The translations under genes and the position numbers were made by a program. 64,000 nucleotides of DNA from Pseudomonadota bacterium (GTDB lineage Bacteria > Pseudomonadota > Gammaproteobacteria > Ga0077536): positions 248,001 through 312,000 of the forward strand of contig JADJYF010000026.1 in assembly GCA_016719885.1 (NCBI GenBank), given 5' to 3'. This document shows, piece by piece, positions 53,172-61,302 of the stretch (positions are counted from its first letter, which is position 1; each line of letters starts with the position of its first letter). The notes beneath the pieces were generated by a model, which worked only from the letters and a program-made list of their open reading frames with translations, was not told where the DNA came from and did no database searches.

Positions 53172-53383
53172 TAAGTCTACGTAGGGCATTGAGTTTTAAG
53201 AGATACTCGACATTCGTCCGCTCCGGTTACCCCCGGAATTACCCCACGAGTGCTGAGAAGCATTGAAAGTAGGACCGGGAGGTTCGACGCCCATTGGCGC
53301 AACCGATACTCGGGAAACTTCTCATCAGCCTGCCGTTCCTCGCATTCGGGAATGCCCCGGCACCATCTCTTAGGTGCTCGTCT

Positions 53384-54298
53384 TCATCCTCCTCGTCGTC
53401 TGGCGTACTCGCGAAGGCGTTGATAGCTCGGGTCGTTGGCTAGGCTGGCGTCCGACTGCACGATGAGGTCCAGCCCGGTCTTGAGGGTATAGGTTCGTCG
53501 AAATGCGTCTCGGACCTTCAGGTTCGCTGCCGTCGATAGCACCGGCGGTCGATCGCGCAAGATAAAAAACGACTTCACCAGCTCAGTACCCCAGTCCTCA
53601 TGCCGCACCGGCAATCGATTGAGCCACTCGCGATGACGGGGCCATCCAGGAAGATGGCGGTTCATTAAATCGATGAACCCCGGTCCATGGTTCGGCACCA
53701 GAAGATGAATCAGCTCGTGCACCAGAATGTATTCCAGACACTCGTGCGGCTTCTTCGCCAAGTCCGTATTGAGTCGAATGGTGCGCGCCTTGGGGTTGCA
53801 ACTCCCCCAGCGGGTGCGCATGCGCTGCACGAATATGCGCTCGGCGCGTACCCCAAGGTCTGGCTGCCACCTCGCCAACAGGGCCGCCACCGCAGCACGC
53901 AGTTGCTCGCGATACCAGGCGTCCATCACCGCCGCACGGTTCGCCACCTCGGAATCGGGCCGAATGCGTAGCGTGAGCCGGCCATGACGCCACTCGACCG
54001 ACGGCCGCTCGTTCGCTTCGACCACAGTCAAAAGACAACGCCGCCCCCAGACGTAGTGGGTTTCGCGGTTGAGATAGTCGCGCGGGGTCTCGCGTTCCTG
54101 GTCCTGCAGATTTTTTTGTTGCTGCCGTATCCAACGCAGCTTCCCGATGGCAAACGACCTCACCGCGTTGAGACTCAAGTGCCTGGGCGCTGAAATCGTC
54201 ACCCGTCCGTTTGGAGGATGGACGTTCAGGTGCAAATTCTTTATGTCCTTGCGTGTAACAGCGATGGTGATATCGCCAAGCGAGATCATGGTGGCCAT
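53384..54298 (-). CDS. YgjP-type (M48/DUF45) metallopeptidase with extended C-terminus
   Basis: 304 residues. The zinc motif HELIHLLVPNHGPGF (about 196-210) has the HExxH pair and third ligand His. The N-terminal half has the MRTRWGSCNPKARTIRLNT strand typical of YgjP. The C-terminal part beyond about residue 240 (NRLPVRHEDWGTEL and onward) is roughly 60 residues longer than stand-alone YgjP proteins. Its ATG overlaps the hsdR stop (TGATG). YgjP-like proteases often ride with type I restriction operons; the target is unknown. Confidence 0.85.
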   Translation of the reverse strand: MATMISLGDITIAVTRKDIKNLHLNVHPPNGRVTISAPRHLSLNAVRSFAIGKLRWIRQQQKNLQDQERETPRDYLNRETHYVWGRRCLLTVVEANERPSVEWRHGRLTLRIRPDSEVANRAAVMDAWYREQLRAAVAALLARWQPDLGVRAERIFVQRMRTRWGSCNPKARTIRLNTDLAKKPHECLEYILVHELIHLLVPNHGPGFIDLMNRHLPGWPRHREWLNRLPVRHEDWGTELVKSFFILRDRPPVLSTAANLKVRDAFRRTYTLKTGLDLIVQSDASLANDPSYQRLREYARRRGG

Positions 54299-57200
54299 CA
54301 ATATTCAGAGTGCGCCTTGATGATCAGAAACACACGCTCCACCTCGGCCTCATCGTTGCCCAGCAGTGGCAGCAGCGCGGCCTTGATGGTGTTCTCTTTG
54401 GCTTGGTTGCCGCGCCACCCGTTGGGCCGAACGCGGCGCACGGTGTCGTCAATGCGCAGAGCCAAGGCCAGCACATCAACAGTCGCGTCACCGGCATAGG
54501 CGGATTTCGGCTCGGCGACCTCCGCGGCCGGCTCAGCGATCCCGGGTTGCAGATTGTTGAACAGCGCACGCTTACCCGGCGTATCAAGCTCCTTCGGTGT
54601 AGTCGGGGTGCGTCCCGCCTTCATCGGCTCGACCACCTGCGTCGCGATGCGCTTCAGATACTCGGCGTAGTCGATTCGTGCGGCCTTCAGGTCAGCGAGT
54701 ATCTCGGCCAGCAAGGCCGACATGCGGTCGTAGAAGGCCGGGTCGTTCAGATGTTCCTTGATGATGGTGCTACGCACATTGTTGGCGATGGTCTCAGCCA
54801 CGGCTTGTGGCTGGTTCTTTATGCCGTTAGGCAAACTGCTGATGGCCGCCGCCATGCCACTCTTGACGATCAGATCCAGCAGCCCCACTTCACCGAAGTC
54901 CGAAATGCGGCGCGGCCCGCTCGCTTCGATGTAGGTATCGATGAGGTGACGCATGTCGGCTTCGTAAGCTTTGAGATCGATGGTCTCGTTGCTCGCCTTG
55001 CGAATAATCTCGCGAAGTTTGACCGCCCGTTCCACATCGGTCTTGATGCCAGCGCATTGCGCTGGCGAGCAACCCGCACGTGGCAGGTCACCGACAATCG
55101 CCGCATAAGCGCGCAGCAACACCGCCACTGCTTTGTACAGCGCCACGCGCTGCGGCTCGCGCATCTGCAGATCGGTCGGGATCTCCACGTTGCCGCAGAA
55201 ATAGTGGATGTGTTCCAGCTCGCCCTTGGGCGGCCGCACCGGCTCGCACACCAGGGCGAAGGCTTCCAGGGCGTCATCGAGCCGTTCCTTACCCTGCGCC
55301 AGGCGGTCTTGCATCATCACTTCGGGGCTCGCGCCACCGTCGCTGTGGTCAAGCTCGGCGGTATAGACCGCAATCGCGCCCTGCACCTTCCTGAACAGGT
55401 CCTTGTAGTCGACGATATAGCCGGCGGTCTTGTCTTCGCCGTCCAGGCGATTGGTGCGACAGATGGCCTGAAACAGGCCATGGTCCTGCATGGACTTGTC
55501 GATATATAGATAAGTACAGCTTGGGGCGTCGAAGCCAGTCAGTAATTTGTCGACCACCACCAACAGACGCATCTGTGCAGGCTCCTTGATGAAACGTTCT
55601 TTGACCGCGTCCTCGTAGGTTTCGGTTTTGGTCTTGCCGGGCTTCGCGTCCACACCCGCGAGGAGCGCGGTATACACGTTGAACAGATACTGCTTTTCCG
55701 TTTCAGTATTGGCTCCGGTCTCCTCCAAGGTCACCTGCTTTGCTTGTGGGTTGTAGGAGGTCACCACCGCGCACAGGCCCTTGAGCGGTGTTTTCTGGAA
55801 TAGCTCGTAGTATTTGCAGGCCTCATAAATGCTGGCCGCCACCAACATCGCGTTACCGCGAGTGGTAATGAGACGCGGCTTGACGCCGAAATCAAAAACC
55901 ACGTCTTCAACCACCCGCTCCATGCGCGAGCGCGAGCTCAAGACTTTTTGCATGGTGCCCCACTGCTCCCGCAATGCGGCTTTCTGCCAATCGTTCAGCC
56001 CTTGGGTTTTAGCTTCGAACCACGCATCGACCTTGTGTTTGGAGCCCAGGCTCTGCTCGATATCACGCGCCTCGTAAACGAGATCCAGCACCACCTTGTC
56101 TTCCACCGCCTCATTGAATTTATAGGTGTGGATATAGCTGCCGAACACTTCGAGACTGGTGGCGCGATCCTGCTTCAACAAGGGTGTGCCGGTGAAACCG
56201 ATGAACACCGCTCCCGGCAGCAGGGCTTTCATGATCTCGTGCAGTTTGCCGCTCTGGGTGCGATGACATTCATCGACGAACACGTACAGCTCGCCGACCG
56301 CCGGGCTGGGGGCGTTCTTCAGGGCCGCTATATAGGCCTCGAAGTCGTCCACGCCGCGTTGCCCGAACTTGTGCACCAGAGAACACAGCAGGCGTGGCTT
56401 CGCCAGGCCTAATTGAGCCAGAAGGTCGCTGCCGCTGCGGGTGCGAAAGATGGTCTGGCCTGCATCGAGAAACACACCTTCGATCTGCTTATCCAACTCG
56501 TCGCGGTCGGTCAGCACCAATACCCGCGCAGCCGGCCTGTTTTCCAGGATCCAGCGCGCCAGCAGCACCATCACTATGCTTTTGCCGCTGCCCTGGGTAT
56601 GCCAGATGATGCCGCCGCGCCCGTCCTTGATACGCGCCTGGGCGGCCTTGATACCGAAGTACTGGTGCACACGTGGCAGCTTCTTGTCGCCGCCGTCGAA
56701 CAGCACAAAATCGTGAATGAGTTCCAGCAAGCGCTGCTTGGCGCACAGCTTGAGGAGGTATTTGTCGAGCTTGAACAGACGATTGTCAGCCTCGTCTTCC
56801 TTCCATGTCAGAAAGAATTTTTCTTCGGTCTCGATGGTGCCGTAACGCAGTCCTTCGCTGTCATTGCCCGCAATCACCAGCTGCACGGTACTGAAGAACC
56901 ATGCGTTGAAGAGCGGCTGTTGATTGGAGAGAAGTTGGCGAATGGCGGTGCCGACATCGGCGGCAGCGTTCTTCAGTTCGATCACCGCGATCGCAATACC
57001 GTTCAGATACAGCACCAGGTCCGGCCTGCGCTCGTGATTGCCGCGCAGCGTGACTTCCTCGACCAGCACAAAATCATTGGCCTCTGGGTTTGCCCAATCG
57101 ACCAGGTGCACGGTATCGGTCAACTCGCTGGCGTCGAGCTTTACCTGCACGCCATAACGCAGATGGCTGTAAACCGCCTTGTTGTTGTCGTAGAGACTGC

Positions 57201-57423
57201 GCGTCTGGTTGTCCGCATCCAGGCGCAGGAGATAAAGCGCGCGGGCGATGTGCGCCGACGAGTAGCCGCGGTTCGCCAGGGCCGCTGCAAACAAAGGCTC
57301 GTCGATATTGCTGTTGTCCCGGTCGCTGCGGTCGCCCAGGAAGCGATAGCCGAGTTCGTCACGAAACAGGGCAATGACTCTGTCCTGGGTGGCGCGTTCT
57401 GGCTTGCCGATGACATTCATCAT
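54298..57423 (-). CDS. hsdR: Type I restriction enzyme, R subunit
   Basis: 1041 residues, complete. The PD-(D/E)xK nuclease is near the N-terminus: ERRPDLVLYLNGIAIAVIELKN (seen in parts, Asp and ELK). The motor has Walker A HTQGSGKS (about 280), DECH box VDECHRTQSGK, motif III FIGFTGTPLL and motif VI QAICRTNRLDG. The C-terminal part binds the M/S core. The start ATG is embedded in the abiEii stop (ATGA), so its translation depends on AbiEii translation. The M subunit gene is not in the window and should lie to the right of hsdS. Confidence 0.94.
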   Translation of the reverse strand: MMNVIGKPERATQDRVIALFRDELGYRFLGDRSDRDNSNIDEPLFAAALANRGYSSAHIARALYLLRLDADNQTRSLYDNNKAVYSHLRYGVQVKLDASELTDTVHLVDWANPEANDFVLVEEVTLRGNHERRPDLVLYLNGIAIAVIELKNAAADVGTAIRQLLSNQQPLFNAWFFSTVQLVIAGNDSEGLRYGTIETEEKFFLTWKEDEADNRLFKLDKYLLKLCAKQRLLELIHDFVLFDGGDKKLPRVHQYFGIKAAQARIKDGRGGIIWHTQGSGKSIVMVLLARWILENRPAARVLVLTDRDELDKQIEGVFLDAGQTIFRTRSGSDLLAQLGLAKPRLLCSLVHKFGQRGVDDFEAYIAALKNAPSPAVGELYVFVDECHRTQSGKLHEIMKALLPGAVFIGFTGTPLLKQDRATSLEVFGSYIHTYKFNEAVEDKVVLDLVYEARDIEQSLGSKHKVDAWFEAKTQGLNDWQKAALREQWGTMQKVLSSRSRMERVVEDVVFDFGVKPRLITTRGNAMLVAASIYEACKYYELFQKTPLKGLCAVVTSYNPQAKQVTLEETGANTETEKQYLFNVYTALLAGVDAKPGKTKTETYEDAVKERFIKEPAQMRLLVVVDKLLTGFDAPSCTYLYIDKSMQDHGLFQAICRTNRLDGEDKTAGYIVDYKDLFRKVQGAIAVYTAELDHSDGGASPEVMMQDRLAQGKERLDDALEAFALVCEPVRPPKGELEHIHYFCGNVEIPTDLQMREPQRVALYKAVAVLLRAYAAIVGDLPRAGCSPAQCAGIKTDVERAVKLREIIRKASNETIDLKAYEADMRHLIDTYIEASGPRRISDFGEVGLLDLIVKSGMAAAISSLPNGIKNQPQAVAETIANNVRSTIIKEHLNDPAFYDRMSALLAEILADLKAARIDYAEYLKRIATQVVEPMKAGRTPTTPKELDTPGKRALFNNLQPGIAEPAAEVAEPKSAYAGDATVDVLALALRIDDTVRRVRPNGWRGNQAKENTIKAALLPLLGNDEAEVERVFLIIKAHSEY

Positions 57424-58403
57424 GCGCCCTCGTTGATTTCAGCTTCCAGTTTCGCAAGCACGCCGAGAATCTCATCGAATGTGAGTGTGGCACCGAAAAT
57501 CATATTGGCCATGGCCACGTAGTCGTTGGTTACCGCGCGCAGCACTTCGCCGTCCGGCACCAGCCGCAGGCTGCCGGGCCGGGCCAGGTCGTAGCGCGCC
57601 CAGCCACGCGGGTAAAAGCGGTCTTTGAAATCGACCACTTCGGCAAGCAACTGCAGGTCGGCGAGTGCGGCCGCTTTAATCGGGCTGACGGCCATGCGCG
57701 CCAGGTCATAGTAGTGCCGCGAATAGCGCAGTGGCTGCGGGTTGCCCGCAGGTCGGTACGCCTCATGGTGGAGGATGGTCGCCTTTTCCCAAAATGTGCG
57801 TTCGGCGCGGATCACGCGAACAGTGGCCTGCGCGCGCTTGAACAAGCGGGGGAAGTGCTCGGCAGCGTAGCTGCTTATGGCGCGCTCTTCGTGGGGCATC
57901 CATGCCGCGAGCGGGCCAATCTCAAGCCGGACTTCCGGCCGCAGATAGGTATCGGGAAACGCACCGGGATAACGAATGTCGATCACGTGGCCGTCGTCCC
58001 GCGAGAGTGCGCAGGTGCAAAAAGGGCTTAGCGCGCCGACGATACGTGGCATCAGGTCGCGACCAATATAGGCCAGCGCCTCGGTCGTGATATCCGACAC
58101 TACCCTGGCTTGCGCCGAACGCGAGCGGTCGGCGCGCGGGTCACCGCCGGTCAGCTCACGCCAGTCGAGGATCAAATCGATGTCCTCGGAAAACCGCTCG
58201 ATGACCTGGTACACCTTTGAGAGGCTGGTGCCACCCTTGAACAACAACAGGCGTGCGAGTGTGGGGTCTTCAAACAGGCGGCTTAACACCCAGGTCACCC
58301 AGAAGTCCTTTTCGATCACCGCTGGCGTGGTGCCCATGCGGGCGGCGGTCTCCGAGAACAGCGCATTGCGCTCGGCGGCGGGCAGCGCGGCGACGCCGTC
58401 CAT
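57420..58403 (-). CDS. abiEii: AbiEii toxin (nucleotidyltransferase)
   Basis: 327 residues of the AbiEii/DUF1814 nucleotidyltransferase-like toxin family. The motif region is LLFKGGTSLSKVYQVI, then RFSEDIDLIL. The motif III-like stretch is DIRYPGAFPDTYLRPEVRLEIG and the last motif AERTFWEKATILHHEAYRP. AbiE toxins block growth on phage infection; some modify tRNA. The start at 58403 (MDGVAALPAAER) overlaps the abiEi stop by ATGA, and its own stop overlaps the hsdR start. The long extension to 58859 in the same frame is shadow sequence. Confidence 0.88.
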   Translation of the reverse strand: MDGVAALPAAERNALFSETAARMGTTPAVIEKDFWVTWVLSRLFEDPTLARLLLFKGGTSLSKVYQVIERFSEDIDLILDWRELTGGDPRADRSRSAQARVVSDITTEALAYIGRDLMPRIVGALSPFCTCALSRDDGHVIDIRYPGAFPDTYLRPEVRLEIGPLAAWMPHEERAISSYAAEHFPRLFKRAQATVRVIRAERTFWEKATILHHEAYRPAGNPQPLRYSRHYYDLARMAVSPIKAAALADLQLLAEVVDFKDRFYPRGWARYDLARPGSLRLVPDGEVLRAVTNDYVAMANMIFGATLTFDEILGVLAKLEAEINEGA

Positions 58404-59011
58404 CAGGCCGCTGTCGCACAGATTTGCTTGATGACCTGATAGACCCAGCCCGTGACGGCGCGGGTGTCCTTGAGAACGCGAGCTCGCTGCCTGGGGTCGA
58501 GTCGTTGGCGCACCGCATTCACCACCGCCGGGCCGACGTGGTCTTTGCCCAAGGCCTTCAAGGCCTGCACTACCAGGCCGCTCTCGCGGTACTGGAAGCC
58601 TGCATCCTTGAGCGGGGACTTGCGAAATACCAGCAGGTGATTGCCGATGGTGTACTGGCGGCTCGGACCATCCGAGAGGTAGACCCACCGGCCGGGCACT
58701 TGGGTTGAGAGACCGAGCAGATTCAGCGCCGCTTCCCCCGAGGGCAGAATCCGCCAATTGAATTTGCGGGCCAGCGCCTGCGCCACCTGGTCGATATCCG
58801 GGCTGAGGGAAGCGCCGAGCAGTGCGCTGGTGCGGGGGTAATCGTAGACACCATGGCATACGCGCCGAATCTTCCCGGCACGGACCAGGCCAGACAGCGC
58901 CTGATGGATATTTGCCGTCCCGAATTCAGCCACGAAATCGGTTTTGGTAAACGCCCACCCCCTACCGCGCCCATGAATCCTCGATAATATTTTTTTATCA
59001 ACAGCTTGCAT
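58403..59011 (-). CDS. abiEi: AbiEi antitoxin
   Basis: 202 residues from the ATG at 59011. The N-terminal winged helix (about 1-65: ILSRIHGRGRGWAFTKTDFV, then ALSGLVRAGKIRRVCHGVY) is the DNA-binding and autorepressor part. The C-terminal antitoxin domain follows (YPRTSALLGASLSPDIDQVAQALA onward). AbiEi binds inverted repeats before its own gene; a strong candidate pair is at 59031-59062. Co-translated with abiEii. Confidence 0.88.
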   Translation of the reverse strand: MQAVDKKILSRIHGRGRGWAFTKTDFVAEFGTANIHQALSGLVRAGKIRRVCHGVYDYPRTSALLGASLSPDIDQVAQALARKFNWRILPSGEAALNLLGLSTQVPGRWVYLSDGPSRQYTIGNHLLVFRKSPLKDAGFQYRESGLVVQALKALGKDHVGPAVVNAVRQRLDPRQRARVLKDTRAVTGWVYQVIKQICATAA

Positions 59012-59030
59012 CGATATTGGGCCGCCAGAA

Positions 59031-59062
59031 TTTTCAGAAAACCGAACGGGTTTTACTGAAAA
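59031..59062. promoter_or_regulatory. Inverted repeat before abiEi, candidate AbiEi operator
   Basis: Half-sites TTTTCAGAAAACC (59031-59043) and GGTTTTACTGAAAA (about 59049-59062) face each other around GAACG. It lies 20 bases upstream of the abiEi ATG on the minus strand, where an autorepressor site is expected. The arms are nearly perfect with one extra base in the right arm. Confidence 0.65.
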
Positions 59063-59121
59063 TAGCACAGCTCATGAAGAAGTTACTCGTCGGCAACGGT
59101 ATCGCGGCTCGGCGCGTGTCT

Positions 59122-59137
59122 TGTAGTACGTACTACA
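59122..59137. promoter_or_regulatory. Perfect 16-base palindrome in the abiE promoter region
   Basis: TGTAGTACGTACTACA, fully self-complementary, about 110 bases upstream of the abiEi ATG and 36 bases after the stop of the NucS-like gene. It may be a second operator or a regulator site shared by the operon. Confidence 0.5.
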
Positions 59138-59172
59138 TGCCTTCGCGCCACCTTGGGGACGCACTCTCCCCT

Positions 59173-60111
59173 TCAGCCCTTCACCAGGGAAAAGCTCATC
59201 TGGTACCGGTAGAACTGCACCCCCTGTACCGCTGCCAGCGCCCAACGCAGCTTCTGGTCGTCCTCCAGCGCAATGATGGCGCCTTCGACGCTCTGGCCCG
59301 CCTCAGCTATTTCGCCTTTGAGATAGCCCATGTATCGCAGAATCTGGCCGACCACGACGTCCGACGCCCGGCCACGTTTGAGCTCCACAACCAGTAACCG
59401 GGTGCGGTCATGGCTGATGGCGAGGATGTCGATAGGCCCGGCGCCCGTCTGATATTGCTGGCCGACCCGTTCGCCGTCCTCGACGACAATGTCAAATTCT
59501 CGACCGAGCGCGGTCTGCTCCCAGTTCGCGACCAGAAAATCTTCCAGATGCTTTTCCAGGGCAAAGGCATAAGGGTCTTCAACATCGGCAGCCGGCACGG
59601 CCAAAGTCCGCCCGGACGCCGTCGCTCCCAGCAACCGCTCGATTTCCTCTCGATACACAGTGAAGGCATTTGGCCCCACCACCGTTAAAGGTACGGCGGT
59701 CGAGCGTGCCAACGCCTCCGACATATCGCCCCGCGCAATGCTCTCCGCCAGCCAAAGCACCGGCCGCCGGTGCGGCAGGCTCTGACCAGCGGCGTACACA
59801 TAGTCCCCGCAAATCTGGCCGACGCGATAATTGCCCTCACCGTCGGGACACAAAACCTGATCGCCATGCTGCATGCCTGCGATCACGGTCCACAGCGCGC
59901 CGCAGGCAAGCCCTGCGCCTATGCGCGTCTTGTCCGGGTGGCTGGCAAGATAGACCGGGATCATCTCGTGATTGAAGTCCCGCCATTGCTCGTAGAGCTT
60001 GTCGCTCAAGTCCTGCTCAATGCCGTAATCAACCCCGACGAAATTGCCGGCGAAGCACTCCGCCGCGTGGCTGCTCTTGCGCCCGAGCATCAAGCGATAA
60101 TAGTTCCTCAT
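59173..60111 (-). CDS. NucS-like (DUF91) nuclease domain protein
   Basis: 312 residues. The C-terminal half carries a PD-(D/E)xK core of the NucS/DUF91 type: TGAGPIDILAISHDRTRLL, then VVELKRGRASDVVVGQILRYM (Asp and ELK). The N-terminal half (MRNYYRLMLGRKSSHAAECF to about 150) resembles restriction-associated domains in which a CGDYVYAAG strand is seen; its role is unclear. GGAGG precedes the ATG by eight bases. Located between the PD-(D/E)xK gene and abiEi, so a restriction function is likely. Known NucS acts in mismatch repair; a defence role is inferred from context. Confidence 0.78.
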   Translation of the reverse strand: MRNYYRLMLGRKSSHAAECFAGNFVGVDYGIEQDLSDKLYEQWRDFNHEMIPVYLASHPDKTRIGAGLACGALWTVIAGMQHGDQVLCPDGEGNYRVGQICGDYVYAAGQSLPHRRPVLWLAESIARGDMSEALARSTAVPLTVVGPNAFTVYREEIERLLGATASGRTLAVPAADVEDPYAFALEKHLEDFLVANWEQTALGREFDIVVEDGERVGQQYQTGAGPIDILAISHDRTRLLVVELKRGRASDVVVGQILRYMGYLKGEIAEAGQSVEGAIIALEDDQKLRWALAAVQGVQFYRYQMSFSLVKG

Positions 60112-60178
60112 TTCATTGGCCTCCGCCGCAAGATAATGCCGGCAGCCGGCCCTGCTTGAAATCTGTGTTCATCATGGC

Positions 60179-61219
60179 TCACAGCTGGTACAGGCCCCGA
60201 TACCAGCGCGCCCACTTGTCCAGTGCATCATCATGAAGGGCCTCCACGGCTCGCAGCACATCATCGGAATTGAACACGGTAAATTTGCCAGCGTCGGCCA
60301 CCAGACTTTTGTAGGCCTCAAGCGTTTCATCGAGATGCGGGTTCGCCGGGTGCTTGAGCACTGAAAACGCGGTATCCACGTATGGTCCGCCCTGCTCAGC
60401 CGTGAGCGCCTGGGCCAGCAGTTGATTGCGCCAGAGCTGATTCATGCCGCCCTGAAATGGGCATTCGGAATGCGCGGCGCCGCCAACAAAGAGGCCGGGA
60501 TTACGTTCAGTAATATCCCAGTAATGGCGCTTCTCGCGCTCATGATGAAAACACGCCGCCTTGTTCTGCAGGATTTCTGTATAGCTCCGTGAACAGTCAT
60601 GCCGGCGATTGTCGCGGTTCTTGCTCTTCGGCCCGCTGCAAACCGTGAACTCCCGCTCGCTCAGCTTGTGCTCAATGAGCCACAGGCAAAGCTCATTCGC
60701 AGGGTTTCGATAGGCGATAGCGATATCGCAATCCGTGCCGTGGCTGCCGGCCTTGTCTCCCAAGGGGCCACGATGGGCGACATTCGATGCAAAATTCCCG
60801 CCCCAGAATTCGAGGCAGTAGCCGTGGTCGAGCACGTCCACTGCCAAGGACGCGAAATCGGGTTTGATCGCCCGCAAGACATCAGCGGCGGCAGGATGGT
60901 GAAGTAACGGCAGGAACATATTGATATTCGCCACCTGCGAACTCGCCATGTGATAGAAGTGCTTGTGAATGCGAAAGGGATTGCGCGCTAGATGCGCGGC
61001 CAGGCTCTCCAGTATCGGTGGGTAGAGGTGCGGCATTATCCCGTGCCGCGCGTAGTCGTCCGGCAGGATTGCGTCGTATGCGATAGCCCCGGAGTAACCA
61101 GGCTCGGTGGTGATGTGCGCCCACTTCCAATCGATCAGATGGATATAGAGACTTTCCTGAAAGCGGCTCATGCCCCCCGGCAACCGATAGTCCTTCCCAT
61201 TGGCGCGCGCGATCTGCAT
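60179..61219 (-). CDS. Putative PD-(D/E)xK restriction endonuclease (PGN_0703-like)
   Basis: 346 residues. A likely active site is formed by HGTDCDIAIAYRNPANEL and LWLIEHKLSEREF (Asp and E-x-K), followed by a cysteine in VCSGPK. C-terminal segments have WDITERNPGLFVGG and GGMNQLWRNQLLAQAL. This matches restriction-like proteins annotated as the PGN_0703 family. An alternative start at 61171 (MSRFQESLYI) with a GGGGGG tract upstream is possible. No methylase partner sits beside it, so it may depend on the type I methylase or act on modified DNA. Confidence 0.7.
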   Translation of the reverse strand: MQIARANGKDYRLPGGMSRFQESLYIHLIDWKWAHITTEPGYSGAIAYDAILPDDYARHGIMPHLYPPILESLAAHLARNPFRIHKHFYHMASSQVANINMFLPLLHHPAAADVLRAIKPDFASLAVDVLDHGYCLEFWGGNFASNVAHRGPLGDKAGSHGTDCDIAIAYRNPANELCLWLIEHKLSEREFTVCSGPKSKNRDNRRHDCSRSYTEILQNKAACFHHEREKRHYWDITERNPGLFVGGAAHSECPFQGGMNQLWRNQLLAQALTAEQGGPYVDTAFSVLKHPANPHLDETLEAYKSLVADAGKFTVFNSDDVLRAVEALHDDALDKWARWYRGLYQL

Positions 61220-61302
61220 TGAGGTTTGGCCCTGGCTTCAACAGCCGTGAGTGACGAGGCTCGCGTAAGCACCTCCCGCGAATGCCGGCCAATGCCTGCC
61301 GC

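Noticed and set aside
57420..58859. Extended 479-residue version of AbiEii
   Set aside because: The extra N-terminal part is out-of-frame sequence of abiEi. The ATG at 58403 overlapping the abiEi stop gives the family's normal start.
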